This document shows, piece by piece, positions 48,520 through 57,229 of a stretch of DNA of 64,000 nucleotides; within the stretch, counting starts at the first letter, position 1, and each line of letters starts with the position of its first letter. This stretch comes from Acidimicrobiales bacterium (GTDB taxonomy: Bacteria; Actinomycetota; Acidimicrobiia; Acidimicrobiales; SZUA-35). The DNA lies in assembly GCA_028285495.1 (NCBI GenBank), contig JANQPB010000012.1, positions 1-64,000 of the forward strand. Direction: 5' to 3'. Below the pieces are notes generated by a model that worked only from the letters and a program-made list of their open reading frames with translations, searched no databases and had not been told where the DNA came from. Made by a program: the position numbers and the translations under genes.

Positions 48520-50472
48520 ATGCCGACCACCCCGCCCGTCGACGGGCTCGACCGACTCGACGCCTTCGACCTCCCGGCCACCCGCCCCACCACGACCGTC
48601 CCCACCACGACCGACCCGGCCACGACCGGCCCCACCACGACCGACCCGGCCATGACGAGTCCCGCCGGTGACCTGCTCGTCGGCGATCCGACCTCCGACC
48701 GGTCGGCCCCTGGCCCGATCGTCACGACCGCGCCCGATGGCGCCGCCCTGGCCGACGGCCCCCGGGGGATCGTCGTCGGGAGCCGGCTGGCCGTCGACCG
48801 CGTCGGCGTCCGGGTCGGCGACGACACGAGGATCCTCGACGAGGTCTCGCTGTCGGTCGGGCCGGGCGAGCTCGTCGCCATCGTCGGGGCCAGCGGCTCC
48901 GGCAAGTCGACCCTGCTCGAGGTCCTGGCCGGCAACCTGCCCCCATCGAGCGGCGTGGCCACCATCGACGGACGCCCCGCCGCCGAGCTCGACGCCACCC
49001 GCCGCCGCAACGTCGGCTACGTGCCCCAGGAGGAGGTGCTGCACGACGAGCTCCCGCTCGGACGGATGCTCGCCTACGCGGCCAGGCTGCGGGTGTCGGC
49101 CGGCCGGGGCGCCAGCAACCGGGCCGACGAGGCCGCAGCCAGGGCGCTCGCCCAGGTCGAGCTCGGCGCCGTCGCCGACGTGCCGGTCCGTCGGCTGAGC
49201 GGCGGGCAGCGGCGACGGGCGTCGCTGGCCATCGAGCTGGTCACCAGCCCCCGGGCGTGCCTCCTCGACGAGCCGACCTCGGGCCTCGATCCGGCGACGG
49301 GCGAGACGATCCTCGGCGAGCTCCGCCAGCTGGCCGATCGGGGCCGGACGGTCGTGTTCGTCACCCACGACGCCGACGATCTGCGGCTGTGCGATCGGAT
49401 CGTGGCCGTCGGCCCCGGCGGCCGCCTCGTGTTCGACGGGACACCGGCGGAGGCGATCGACATCGCTGGGAGCAACGACACCGCTCGGGTCCATCGGCTC
49501 CTGATCTCCGCCACCGCTCCCCTGCACGCGCTGCCCGGGGTCCGATGCGGCCACGGTGACGACGACCTCGACGCCGCCGACGCCGCCCCGACGGCCGGCC
49601 CGTCGCGCCTCCGCCAGTTGACCACCCTCACCGCCAGGACCCTCGAGCTGGTCGTCCGCAACAGGCTCACCGCGGCGATCATGGCCGGCTCGCCGGCGAT
49701 GGTCGTGGCCATGTTCGCCATCCTGTTCCAGGCCGGTGCGTTCGATCCGGGCCAGCCGTCGGTGTCCTCGGCGATCATGGCCGTGTTCTGGGTGGCGTTC
49801 GGTGGCTTCTTCTTCGGCCTGACCTACGGGCTGCTCCAGATCTGCCCCGAGGCGGCCACGATGCGGCGGGAGCGACGGGCCGGCGTGCCGGCCGGGCTCC
49901 AGGTCCTGGCCAAGCTGGCGGCGCTGACCCCGATCCTGCTGGCCATCGACGTGGCCATGCTCGGCGTGCTGGTGGTCCTCGACCGCCTGCCGTCGGCCGG
50001 CCTCGGAACCTACGCCGTCGTCGCCGTGACGCTCGGCCTCGACGCCGTCGCCGCGCTGGCCCTCGGCCTGCTCGCCTCGGCCCTGGTCCGGAGCCCCGCC
50101 CAGGCCTCGCTTGCCCTGCCGATGTTGTGCTTCCCCGCCGTGCTGTTCTCGGGTGCCGTGTTGCCGGTCCCGGTCATGGCCCCGGTTGGCCGGGCGATCA
50201 GCGCGGTCATGCCGGACCGGTGGGCCTTCGAGGCGATCGGCGCCGACCTCGGGCTCCGGGCGCTCCTCGCCGGCGACCACGAGGGGGCCGGCCCGGCCCT
50301 GCTGACCACCTTCGGCTCGACGTGGACGATCGACACCACCGAGGTGTGGCTGATCCTGGCCGTCTTCATCGCCGTGTTGACGATGGCGACCTGGGTCGCC
50401 CTCGCCATCCGCTGCCAGGGGCCGGGGCGGGACCTCGCTCGCCCGGGCCGGCGGGTCGCGTCGGGCTCCTGA
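48520..50472 (+). CDS. fused ATPase-permease ABC-2 exporter (ABCG-like)
   Basis: A 650-residue half-transporter of the ABCG layout, ATPase first. The N-terminal 100 residues are a Thr/Pro-rich, poorly ordered leader (TTTVPTTTDPATTGPTTTDP). The ATPase has Walker A GASGSGKST, signature LSGGQRRRASLAIELV, Walker B CLLDEPTSGLD and H-loop FVTHD. The ABC2 membrane domain has six TMs (IMAGSPAMVVAMFAILFQAG, VFWVAFGGFFFGLTYGLLQI, LTPILLAIDVAMLGVLVVL and following). ATG 48520 has AAAGGA upstream. Substrate unknown; likely regulated through the palindrome upstream. Confidence 0.85.
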   Translation: MPTTPPVDGLDRLDAFDLPATRPTTTVPTTTDPATTGPTTTDPAMTSPAGDLLVGDPTSDRSAPGPIVTTAPDGAALADGPRGIVVGSRLAVDRVGVRVGDDTRILDEVSLSVGPGELVAIVGASGSGKSTLLEVLAGNLPPSSGVATIDGRPAAELDATRRRNVGYVPQEEVLHDELPLGRMLAYAARLRVSAGRGASNRADEAAARALAQVELGAVADVPVRRLSGGQRRRASLAIELVTSPRACLLDEPTSGLDPATGETILGELRQLADRGRTVVFVTHDADDLRLCDRIVAVGPGGRLVFDGTPAEAIDIAGSNDTARVHRLLISATAPLHALPGVRCGHGDDDLDAADAAPTAGPSRLRQLTTLTARTLELVVRNRLTAAIMAGSPAMVVAMFAILFQAGAFDPGQPSVSSAIMAVFWVAFGGFFFGLTYGLLQICPEAATMRRERRAGVPAGLQVLAKLAALTPILLAIDVAMLGVLVVLDRLPSAGLGTYAVVAVTLGLDAVAALALGLLASALVRSPAQASLALPMLCFPAVLFSGAVLPVPVMAPVGRAISAVMPDRWAFEAIGADLGLRALLAGDHEGAGPALLTTFGSTWTIDTTEVWLILAVFIAVLTMATWVALAIRCQGPGRDLARPGRRVASGS

Positions 50473-50518
50473 CGCGTGCTCCCGGGTCGGTTCGTGCACG
50501 GGCGCCGGCGGCCGTCGG

Positions 50519-51547
50519 TCAGCCGATGCCCGTGTCGGCCGACGACGCCTCCCGGGGCGGCGGCTGGTCGGCGCCGACCAGCCGCCTGACGGCGTTGGTG
50601 AGCGCGGGGACCGCGCCCTGGCGGAAGCTCAGGAAGAGGATCACCGTGATCACGCCGTAGATCAGCTCCCGGACCTGGGCCTGATCGACGAGCAACTCGT
50701 CCATGACCGTGAAGACCGCGGCCCCGAGCACCGGGCCGAGCAGGGTGCCGATCCCGCCGAAGGCCAGCATCACGAGCACGCGGACGTCGACGCTGCCGAA
50801 GGCGTACGTGGTGTCGCCGACGAAGCCCCGGTAGTGGGCGAACAGCGCGCCGGTGAGGCCGAGCATCATCGAGCCGATCCACCCGGCGAGGATGCGGTAG
50901 CGGGCCACGTCGATGCCGGCGAGGGACGCCGCCGCGTCATCGTCACGCAGGGCGCGGAAGGCCCATCCGACGTGGGAGCGCTGGATGACCCGGTAGACGA
51001 CGAGGAAGACGACGAGGAGTCCGAGGAAGACGTAGTAGGGCTCGACGGGCTGGCGGAGCAGGGTGTCGGCCCCGCCGGCGACCTGGAGCCCGTTCTCCCC
51101 GCCGGTCAGCTCGGGGCGACCGAGCACGAAGCTCTGGAACGACAGGGCGAAGGCCAGGGTCACGATGCCGGTGAAGATGGTGTCGAGCGAGCGCCGGACC
51201 GCAACCCAGCTCAGGGCGGCACCGAACAACCCCGAGAGCAGAGCCGCCATCGGCATCGTGACGAGGAAGGGCAGCCCGAGCCGATCCGAGATGATGACCG
51301 ACCCGAACCCGCCGATGCCGGCCAGGGCGCCGACGCACAGGAACAGCTGCCCCGTGGCGCCGAAGATCAGGTTGAAGGCGACGGCGTAGGAGGCGAAGGT
51401 GAGCCCGGTCGTGACCACGGTCATCATCGAACGAGAGTCGCCGGCCCAGAGGGGGACGAGGGCCAGGACCAGCGCAGCCAGGGCGATGGGAGCGAAGGCG
51501 CCGAGATCCGCCGCCCGGGGAGGCCGGGTGTGCGACCGGTCAGGCAC
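50519..51547 (-). CDS. livM: branched-chain amino acid ABC transporter permease LivM
   Basis: About 342 residues from GTG 51547. A LivM-type permease with ten or so TMs: IALAALVLALVPLWAG, SYAVAFNLIFGATGQLFLCV (family signature), and the coupling loop RSHVGWAFRALRDDDAAASL, AGIDVARYRILAGWIGSMML, followed by GGIGTLLGPVLGAAVFTVMD. The C-terminal extension of about 30 residues is short of any ATPase domain. It overlaps livH by 8 bases and is the last gene of the Liv operon. Confidence 0.88.
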   Translation of the reverse strand: MPDRSHTRPPRAADLGAFAPIALAALVLALVPLWAGDSRSMMTVVTTGLTFASYAVAFNLIFGATGQLFLCVGALAGIGGFGSVIISDRLGLPFLVTMPMAALLSGLFGAALSWVAVRRSLDTIFTGIVTLAFALSFQSFVLGRPELTGGENGLQVAGGADTLLRQPVEPYYVFLGLLVVFLVVYRVIQRSHVGWAFRALRDDDAAASLAGIDVARYRILAGWIGSMMLGLTGALFAHYRGFVGDTTYAFGSVDVRVLVMLAFGGIGTLLGPVLGAAVFTVMDELLVDQAQVRELIYGVITVILFLSFRQGAVPALTNAVRRLVGADQPPPREASSADTGIG

Positions 51548-52394
51548 GACGGAGCAACCCTTCCGGTCGGAGCAGGATCGTGGAGGCGGCCGCCAGCAGG
51601 AGGATGATCGAACTGACGAAGGTCCCGATGTAGAACGCGCTGAGCGTGTTGACGAGGCCGAGGATGATCCCGGCCAGGAACGCGCCGGAGGTGCTGCCGA
51701 GCCCACCGACGACGGCGACGATCAGGGCGAAGATCGTCAACCCGACCCCGGCGGTCGACACGACCGGGCTGGTCATCGCCTGGGTCATGGCCACGATGCC
51801 GGCCAGGCCGCCGCTCAGCCCGAAGATCACCGTCCGTACGGCGCCGGGGTTGATCCCGCACAGCCGGGCCCCCTCCTCGTCCTCGATCACCGACCGGGTC
51901 GCCCGCCCGAACGTGGTGTACCGGAAGAACAGGATCAGGGCGAGGCCGACGACGCCGATGACCGCCGAGGCGACGATCGAACCACGCCGGATCGCGACCC
52001 CGAAGACCTCGACGGGCCCGCCGGTGATCCGGAGGCTCAGGGCCTCGATCGGGTACCGCCACTCGAGGACCCCGTCGATGATGAAGCCGACCCCGAGCAT
52101 CAGCAACAGCCCGAGCAGCACCCGATGCTCGCTCCGCTCCCGGTACACGGGCTGCATCAGCGTCCGGTCGATGACCACGCCGAGTGCGACGACCGACAGG
52201 ATGCCGGCGGCCACCGCCAACGCCGTCGCCGTGCCCCGGTCCATCAGCCGGGCGGCGACCATGGCGGCGACGACCGCCATCTGGCCGTGGGCCAGGTTGA
52301 CCACGCCGCCGAGCCCGTAGACGAGGGTCAGCCCGACACCGAGCATGCCGAACTGCAGCCCGAGGACCAGTCCGTCGATCAACACTGCCACCAT
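51540..52394 (-). CDS. livH: branched-chain amino acid ABC transporter permease LivH
   Basis: A 284-residue LivH-type permease with eight TMs. Hallmarks are LVLGLQFGMLGVGLTLVYGL, GGVVNLAHGQMAVVAAMVAA and the coupling loop TTFGRATRSVIEDEEGARLCGINP, ending in GGLGSTSGAFLAGIILGLVN. It partners LivM to form the pore. It lies 31 bases downstream of livF; spacing suggests one transcript with the genes upstream. Confidence 0.9.
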   Translation of the reverse strand: MVAVLIDGLVLGLQFGMLGVGLTLVYGLGGVVNLAHGQMAVVAAMVAARLMDRGTATALAVAAGILSVVALGVVIDRTLMQPVYRERSEHRVLLGLLLMLGVGFIIDGVLEWRYPIEALSLRITGGPVEVFGVAIRRGSIVASAVIGVVGLALILFFRYTTFGRATRSVIEDEEGARLCGINPGAVRTVIFGLSGGLAGIVAMTQAMTSPVVSTAGVGLTIFALIVAVVGGLGSTSGAFLAGIILGLVNTLSAFYIGTFVSSIILLLAAASTILLRPEGLLRRA

Positions 52395-52425
52395 GGTCGG
52401 GTTCCAAACTCCTCTGCGGGCTCCG

Positions 52426-53133
52426 CTAGATGCCCAGATAGGCCTTCCGGACCTCCGGATCGGTCGCCAGCTCCGACGAGGGACCGGTCAGGGCGATGCG
52501 GCCGTGGTCGAGGACGTAGCCCCGATCGGACAGCTCCAGGGCCAGCGGCACCTGCTGCTCGGCCACGAGCACCGTCAGCCCGCCCTCCCGCAGCTCCGAC
52601 AGGGCGCCATACGCCTCCTGGGCCAGCACCGGGGCCAGGCCGGTGGTCGGCTCGTCGAGGATGAGCAGCGACGGCTCGGCCATCAGGGCCCGACCGACCG
52701 CCAGCATCTGCTGCTCGCCGCCGCTCAGGGTGCCGGCGTTCTGGCCGAGCCGCTCCTGCAGGCGGGGGAACGTCCGGTAGACGATCTCGAGCTGGGCCGG
52801 GTCAGGCCGCTTCGGGTAGCTCCCGAGGGCCAGGTTCTCGGCAACGGTCATGCCGGGGAACAGATGTCGCTCGGCCGGCACGTAGACGATCCCGGAACGC
52901 ATCACCCGGTGGCTCGGCAGCCGGCGCAGGTCGACCCCGTCGAAGCGGACCGATCCGGCCGTGGCCGGCAGCAGCCCACACATCGAGCGGAGCATCGTGG
53001 TCTTGCCCGCCCCGTTCGAGCCGATCACGCAGACGACCTCACCCGTGGCGACGGTGAGATCGATGTCGTGGATGACGTCCTCGCCGAGATAGCCGGCGGA
53101 CAGGCCCTCGACGGCCAGGAGCGGCTCGCTCAC
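52426..53133 (-). CDS. livF: branched-chain amino acid ABC transporter ATPase LivF
   Basis: A 235-residue ATPase of LivF type: Walker A GSNGAGKTT, the LivF-typical GIVYVPAERHLFPGMTVAEN, signature LSGGEQQMLAVGRALM, Walker B LLILDEPTTGLAP and H-loop VAEQQ (Gln replacing the usual His, as is normal in LivF). It overlaps livG by 4 bases. The ATP-binding chain is short, as expected for LivF compared with LivG. Confidence 0.92.
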   Translation of the reverse strand: MSEPLLAVEGLSAGYLGEDVIHDIDLTVATGEVVCVIGSNGAGKTTMLRSMCGLLPATAGSVRFDGVDLRRLPSHRVMRSGIVYVPAERHLFPGMTVAENLALGSYPKRPDPAQLEIVYRTFPRLQERLGQNAGTLSGGEQQMLAVGRALMAEPSLLILDEPTTGLAPVLAQEAYGALSELREGGLTVLVAEQQVPLALELSDRGYVLDHGRIALTGPSSELATDPEVRKAYLGI

Positions 53134-53867
53134 GGCGCGGCGCCGGTGGTCCCGAGGTAAGCCTCGACCACCGCCTCGTCGGTCATGACCTCGGCCGGGG
53201 TGCCGTCGGCCAGCAGCCGCCCGAAGTTCAACACGACCACCCGCTCGGCCAGGCTCATGACCGCCTTCATCACGTGCTCGACCCAGATGACGGTGAGTCC
53301 CCGCTCGTCGCGGGCGGTGCGGACCATGGCGATCGACTCGTCGAGCTCGGCGTCGTTGAGGCCGGCCATGACCTCGTCGAGCAGCAGCAGCCGCGGCGCC
53401 CCGACGAGGGCGCCGGCCATGGCCAGGAACCGCTTCTGGTGGAGGTTGAGGCCGGCGACCGGGAGGTCGGCGCGCGGGCCGAGCCCGACGAACTCGATGG
53501 CGTCGTCAGCGGCCGAGCGGGCTTCGCCCTCGGTTGCCCGTCGCTCCCCACCGAAGGTGGCGGCGACCATCACGTTCTCCCGCACGGTCATCGAGTCGAA
53601 CACCCGCGGGTGCTGGAGCGCCATGGAGATCCCGAGACGACGCACGACGTGCGGCTGCAAGCCGACCAGTTCGACGCCGTCGAAGCGGATGCTGCCGCTC
53701 GTCGCCGGTTGCATGCCGCTGATGGCCTTCAGCAGCGTGCTCTTGCCGGCGCCGTTCGGTCCGACGAGCGCCAGGATCTCCCCCTCGTCGACCTCGAGAT
53801 CCACGCGGTCGACCGCGGGCAGACCGCCGAACTTCTTCCTGATGGCCTGGAGCTCGAGGAACGCCAT
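53130..53867 (-). CDS. livG: branched-chain amino acid ABC transporter ATPase LivG
   Basis: About 245 residues from ATG 53867 (MAFLELQAIRKKFGGLPAVD). Walker A GPNGAGKST; FDSMTVRENVMVAATFGGER; NLHQKRFLAMAGALVG in place of the LSGG signature; Walker B LLLLDEVMAGLND; H-loop VEHVM. The signature motif is unusually divergent (LHQKR for LSGGQ/LPYGQ), whereas LivG proteins mostly have LPYGxQRR. Together with LivF it energises LivHM. Confidence 0.85.
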   Translation of the reverse strand: MAFLELQAIRKKFGGLPAVDRVDLEVDEGEILALVGPNGAGKSTLLKAISGMQPATSGSIRFDGVELVGLQPHVVRRLGISMALQHPRVFDSMTVRENVMVAATFGGERRATEGEARSAADDAIEFVGLGPRADLPVAGLNLHQKRFLAMAGALVGAPRLLLLDEVMAGLNDAELDESIAMVRTARDERGLTVIWVEHVMKAVMSLAERVVVLNFGRLLADGTPAEVMTDEAVVEAYLGTTGAAP

Positions 53868-53884
53868 CGGCGACGACCGGTGGC

Positions 53885-55135
53885 TCAGGAACCGGGAACG
53901 TAGGGTTCCAGGGGTGCCGACTGGGTCAGGATCTCCGGCCACCACTCGCCGGCCTCGTTGAGGCCGGCTGGGGCCGGGCCGGCGCCCATCTCGATCAGCA
54001 ACAGCGTCGACTCGGCCAGCTCGCCCCACTCGGTCCAGCTCAGCGTGTAGGCCATGCCGGGCATGTCGTAGCTGCCGGCCCTGACCGTGTCGGCGATGGC
54101 GACCGGGTCGTCGCCGACCTCGCCCGCCGCCTCGGCCACGATGTTGACCACGGCGTACATGGCCACCGCGTCGTCCTCCATGAAGCCGAGCCCGGTCTCG
54201 GCGACGTAGCGGGAGGCCAGGTCGGCGTAGGAGTCGCTGAAGTAGTCGGCGCACGAGAGGTCGGCGTAGCGCCCGAAGGCGGTGTCGCCGGCCGCCTCCA
54301 TGACCGCGGTGAGCGACGAGCCGGGGCCGGTGACGTTCACGTCGATGCCGAGGTCGGCGGCCTGGGCCAGGATGGCACCGGCGCCGGGCGGGTGACCGGT
54401 GGCCAGCAGCAGCTCGGGCTCGAAATCGGTGATCGATCGGAGGTAGGTGCTGAAGTCCTGCTCACCGACGGGGGCGACCTCGGACTGGAGCTCGAGTCCG
54501 GCATCGCCGAAGACCGACTCGGAGGCGGCGAGGAAGGACTGGCCCCAGCCGTAGTCGGCGATCATGGAGCCGACCCGGGTGAAGCCCTGCTCGTTGGCGT
54601 ACTCGGCCCACGGGACGGCGAGCATGGGGCCGGCGGGCAGGCAGGTCCGGAAGGTGTAGCGGCTGTCCTCGGTCAGCAGGGCGTCCGATCCCGCCTTGCT
54701 GAAGAACAGGGGGATCTCGGACGACTCGGCCAGGGGGCTCGTGGCCCCGCCGACGCCGGAGGAGATGGTGCCGGCGATGGCCACGACGCCGTCCTCGATG
54801 AGGCGCTCCATCTGCACGACGCCCTCCTCGGGGTCGGACTGGTCGTCGACCACGATCACCTCGACCATCCGGCCGCCGATGCCGCCGTCGGCATTGATGT
54901 CGTCGGCGGCCAGCAGGGCGCCGGCCTCGACGTGGAGGCCCCACGAGGTGAACGGGCCGGTCAGCGAGGTGAGGATGCCGATGCGGATGGGATCGTCGGA
55001 TGCCTCGTCGCCGCCGGTCGCCTCGTCGCCCGTGGCGTCGTCGCCGCCCGTCGCCTCGTCCGAGTCGTCGCCGCACGCCGCCCCGAGCAGGGCGACGGCA
55101 ACAAGAAAGGCCAGCCATCGCAGAGAGTGCTTCAT
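53885..55135 (-). CDS. branched-chain amino acid ABC substrate-binding lipoprotein
   Basis: A 416-residue periplasmic-binding family 6 protein (LivJ/LivK/AmiC type). It has the lipobox LVAVALLGAACGDDSDE, an acidic linker with repeated ATGGDEA, then IRIGILTSLTGPFTSWGLHV, the family opening, and AADDINADGGIGGRMVEVIV, SEIPLFFSKAGSDAL, MIADYGWGQSFLAASESVFG and ELLLATGHPPGAGAIL. The ligand may be branched-chain amino acids, amides or aromatic compounds. ATG 55135 has AAGGGGG upstream. First gene of the operon, 17 bases before livG. Confidence 0.88.
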   Translation of the reverse strand: MKHSLRWLAFLVAVALLGAACGDDSDEATGGDDATGDEATGGDEASDDPIRIGILTSLTGPFTSWGLHVEAGALLAADDINADGGIGGRMVEVIVVDDQSDPEEGVVQMERLIEDGVVAIAGTISSGVGGATSPLAESSEIPLFFSKAGSDALLTEDSRYTFRTCLPAGPMLAVPWAEYANEQGFTRVGSMIADYGWGQSFLAASESVFGDAGLELQSEVAPVGEQDFSTYLRSITDFEPELLLATGHPPGAGAILAQAADLGIDVNVTGPGSSLTAVMEAAGDTAFGRYADLSCADYFSDSYADLASRYVAETGLGFMEDDAVAMYAVVNIVAEAAGEVGDDPVAIADTVRAGSYDMPGMAYTLSWTEWGELAESTLLLIEMGAGPAPAGLNEAGEWWPEILTQSAPLEPYVPGS

Positions 55136-55273
55136 CGGTCGTTCCCCCTTCAGTGAGCCGAGACGGCCGCTGCGCCGTGAGGGCGAGTGTGAAGCCGCCG
55201 AAGCGGTGACCTTAGACCGCCCCCGGCGTCCTGTCAGTCCGAGCGTGCCGGCGGCCGGGTCTGCGGCGCGATG

Positions 55274-56425
55274 TCAGCGCTCGGGGAGCGAGAACCTGCT
55301 GGCGAACGCCCACCCGTCGACGGTGGCGTCGACGTCGGTCGTCGTCCGACCGAGCGCCGCGGTCAGCACCGGCCCGAGTGGCGAGCTCGGCCAGGTGTGG
55401 CCGCCGCCAACCACCTCGTAGAACGTGAGCGGCACGCCGTCGTCGCAGCCGGCGTAGTCGTAGCGGATGACCTCGTCGCCGACGTCGCTGACCTCGGGAT
55501 CGGCGTCGCAGCCGAAGTCGGTGGCGAACTCGGCGAACTCGTCTGGCATCGACTGGGCGAAGAAGTCGTCGCCGATCGGGTCGGAGCCCCCCTCCTGCAG
55601 GGTCGAGGTGCCGCCGTCGAAGGGGACGACGTCGTCGTCGGTGCCGTGGTAGGCGACGAACGGGACCGGGCGGGACGGCTCGCACCCCTCCGGGTGGGAC
55701 ACGCCGGCGACCGAGATGGCGGCGGCGATACGGTCGGCTCGCTCACACACCAGCAGGGCGGTGAAGAAGCCGCCGTTCGACAGCCCGGTCGAGTAGATCC
55801 GGGCCGGGTCGACGCAGAAGTCGGTGACCAACCGATCGAGGAGGTCGTCGACCATGGCGAGGTCGTCCCGGCCGGGGACGTCGAACTGGGCCAGCTCCCA
55901 CGAGTTCTGGGCCCCGGTCGGGTGGACGGCGACGAAGCCCTCGTCGGCAGCCAGCCCGTCGTAGCCGGACAGCAGCGACTGCTGGAGCCCGTCCGAGCCG
56001 AGGCCGTGGAAGTTGACCACCGCCGGGAGGGGCTCGCCGTCGAACGACGGCGGCACGAAGACCCGGACCCGGACGGTCGGCCCGCCGGCGTCGGTCTCGA
56101 AGCGTTGGTTGCCCGGGTCGACGGCCTCGCAGTTGGCGGGCTCGGGGAGGGGGGTGGCGCCGTCAGACGGAGCCTCGGGCCCGGTCGTCGGCGTGACCGA
56201 CGACTCGGTCGTCGCCGTCGTGGTGGTGGCCGACGCCCCGCCATCGTCGGCTGCGCCGTCGGCGGTCGACTCGTCGACCGACCCCGTCGAGCGCTCCGTC
56301 TCGCCGGTCTCGGCGGTCCCCGACCCCTCGTCTGCGGCCGCGTCGTCGCCGCTCCCGTCGTCACCGCCGCAGCCGGCGGCGACGAGGCCGAGGACGGCGA
56401 TGGCGATGGCTCGACGGAACCGCAT
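55274..56425 (-). CDS. secreted PHB-depolymerase/LpqC-like esterase
   Basis: About 383 residues from ATG 56425. Lipobox AVLGLVAAGCGGDD; a 90-residue Thr/Asp/Ala-rich linker; then an alpha/beta-hydrolase of the polyhydroxybutyrate depolymerase (esterase family 1) type. The oxyanion strand is AVVNFHGLGSDGLQQSLLSG, the nucleophile elbow is YSTGLSNGGFF (GLSNG), the acidic residue sits in VAYHGTDDDVVPF and the His in VGGGHTWPSS. All triad positions are present, so it is probably active on short polyesters or feruloyl/acetyl esters outside the cell. Confidence 0.85.
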   Translation of the reverse strand: MRFRRAIAIAVLGLVAAGCGGDDGSGDDAAADEGSGTAETGETERSTGSVDESTADGAADDGGASATTTTATTESSVTPTTGPEAPSDGATPLPEPANCEAVDPGNQRFETDAGGPTVRVRVFVPPSFDGEPLPAVVNFHGLGSDGLQQSLLSGYDGLAADEGFVAVHPTGAQNSWELAQFDVPGRDDLAMVDDLLDRLVTDFCVDPARIYSTGLSNGGFFTALLVCERADRIAAAISVAGVSHPEGCEPSRPVPFVAYHGTDDDVVPFDGGTSTLQEGGSDPIGDDFFAQSMPDEFAEFATDFGCDADPEVSDVGDEVIRYDYAGCDDGVPLTFYEVVGGGHTWPSSPLGPVLTAALGRTTTDVDATVDGWAFASRFSLPER

Positions 56426-56699
56426 GGCGTCAGTGTCGCCGACCCGGGCGCGGGACCCCACACCGCACGATCCGGGCGGTGATCCGGGACGCTGCGCTGG
56501 GCGATCTCACCCAGGGAGAATGGGTCCGACCGCCCGGGCCATGACCGTTTGATTGCAATGGCCGTGATGGGCCCAACAACCCATGCGCCGCTGTGGTTAG
56601 CTGCCGTTCGAGGTGAAACGACAAGCATGTCGTTGTGTCGGTGTGAGTCGATGTGGCGGAGCGTTCGTGGGGCCACGACGACGTTGGTGGGAGTGAGAC
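56426..56699. other. divergent intergenic region, 274 bases
   Basis: It lies between the esterase gene (minus) and the small exported protein (plus). AT content is slightly raised at 56540-56640 (GTTTGATTGCAATGG, AAACGACAAGCATGTCG). ACGACAAGCATGTCGT around 56620-56636 is an imperfect dyad. No gene is supported. Promoters for both sides are expected here. Confidence 0.4.
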
Positions 56700-57197
56700 A
56701 TGGCAACGAGGAAGTCATCGCGATCCGTCCGGCTGGTGATCCTGGCCGTGACCGCCGTCGCGGCGCTGCTGTCGGTCTGGATGGTCGGCGGACCGGCCGA
56801 CGCCCAGACGATCGACGTGCCGATCGAGCAGGTGGTCATCACCGGCGATCCGGGTTCGACGGTCGAGATCGGATCGGCCGACGTGCCGGCCGATCTGGTC
56901 GGTCGGACCTGTGAGATCGTCGTCGAGGTCGTCAACCAGGAGTCGATCCACGGCGGCAACAAGCTGATCGTCGCCAGCGGCGAGTCGTCGGTCGAGGTCG
57001 AGGGCATCGAGGATGCGGCCGGCTCGACCACGACCAAGGCCGGCACGATCACGCTCGATTCGACGATCACCGCCTCGGTGTTCCTGGCCGTCGACGACAT
57101 CTCGAGCCTCGGTTCGAGCCTCACCGTGACGTGCGAGCCGCTGCCGCCGGCCCCGCCGCCTCCGCCGGTCACCACCCAGCCCCCGTACACGGGCTGA
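56700..57197 (+). CDS. small exported beta-rich protein
   Basis: A 165-residue protein with a Sec signal (VRLVILAVTAVAALLSVWMV, cleavage-like site after GGPADA-Q). The mature part is beta-rich: IEQVVITGDPGSTVEIGSAD, CEIVVEVVNQESIHGGNKLI, KAGTITLDSTITASVFLAVD. Two Cys may form a disulphide. It ends in a Pro-rich tail (PLPPAPPPPPVTTQPPYTG) that could contact the wall. The pattern resembles small secreted immunoglobulin-like proteins of actinobacteria, but no family is recognised. It lies 32 bases before the L,D-transpeptidase gene. Confidence 0.75.
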   Translation: MATRKSSRSVRLVILAVTAVAALLSVWMVGGPADAQTIDVPIEQVVITGDPGSTVEIGSADVPADLVGRTCEIVVEVVNQESIHGGNKLIVASGESSVEVEGIEDAAGSTTTKAGTITLDSTITASVFLAVDDISSLGSSLTVTCEPLPPAPPPPPVTTQPPYTG

Positions 57198-57229
57198 GTC
57201 GTCACCGGCGGCCCGATCGGACACGCTCG

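Noticed and set aside
45666..49010. A longer start for the LuxR regulator (ATG 49010, 1114 residues)
   Set aside because: The extra N-terminus is antisense to the ABC exporter, is Ser/Arg/Val low-complexity and would run through the palindrome; GTG 48344 gives the usual N-terminus.
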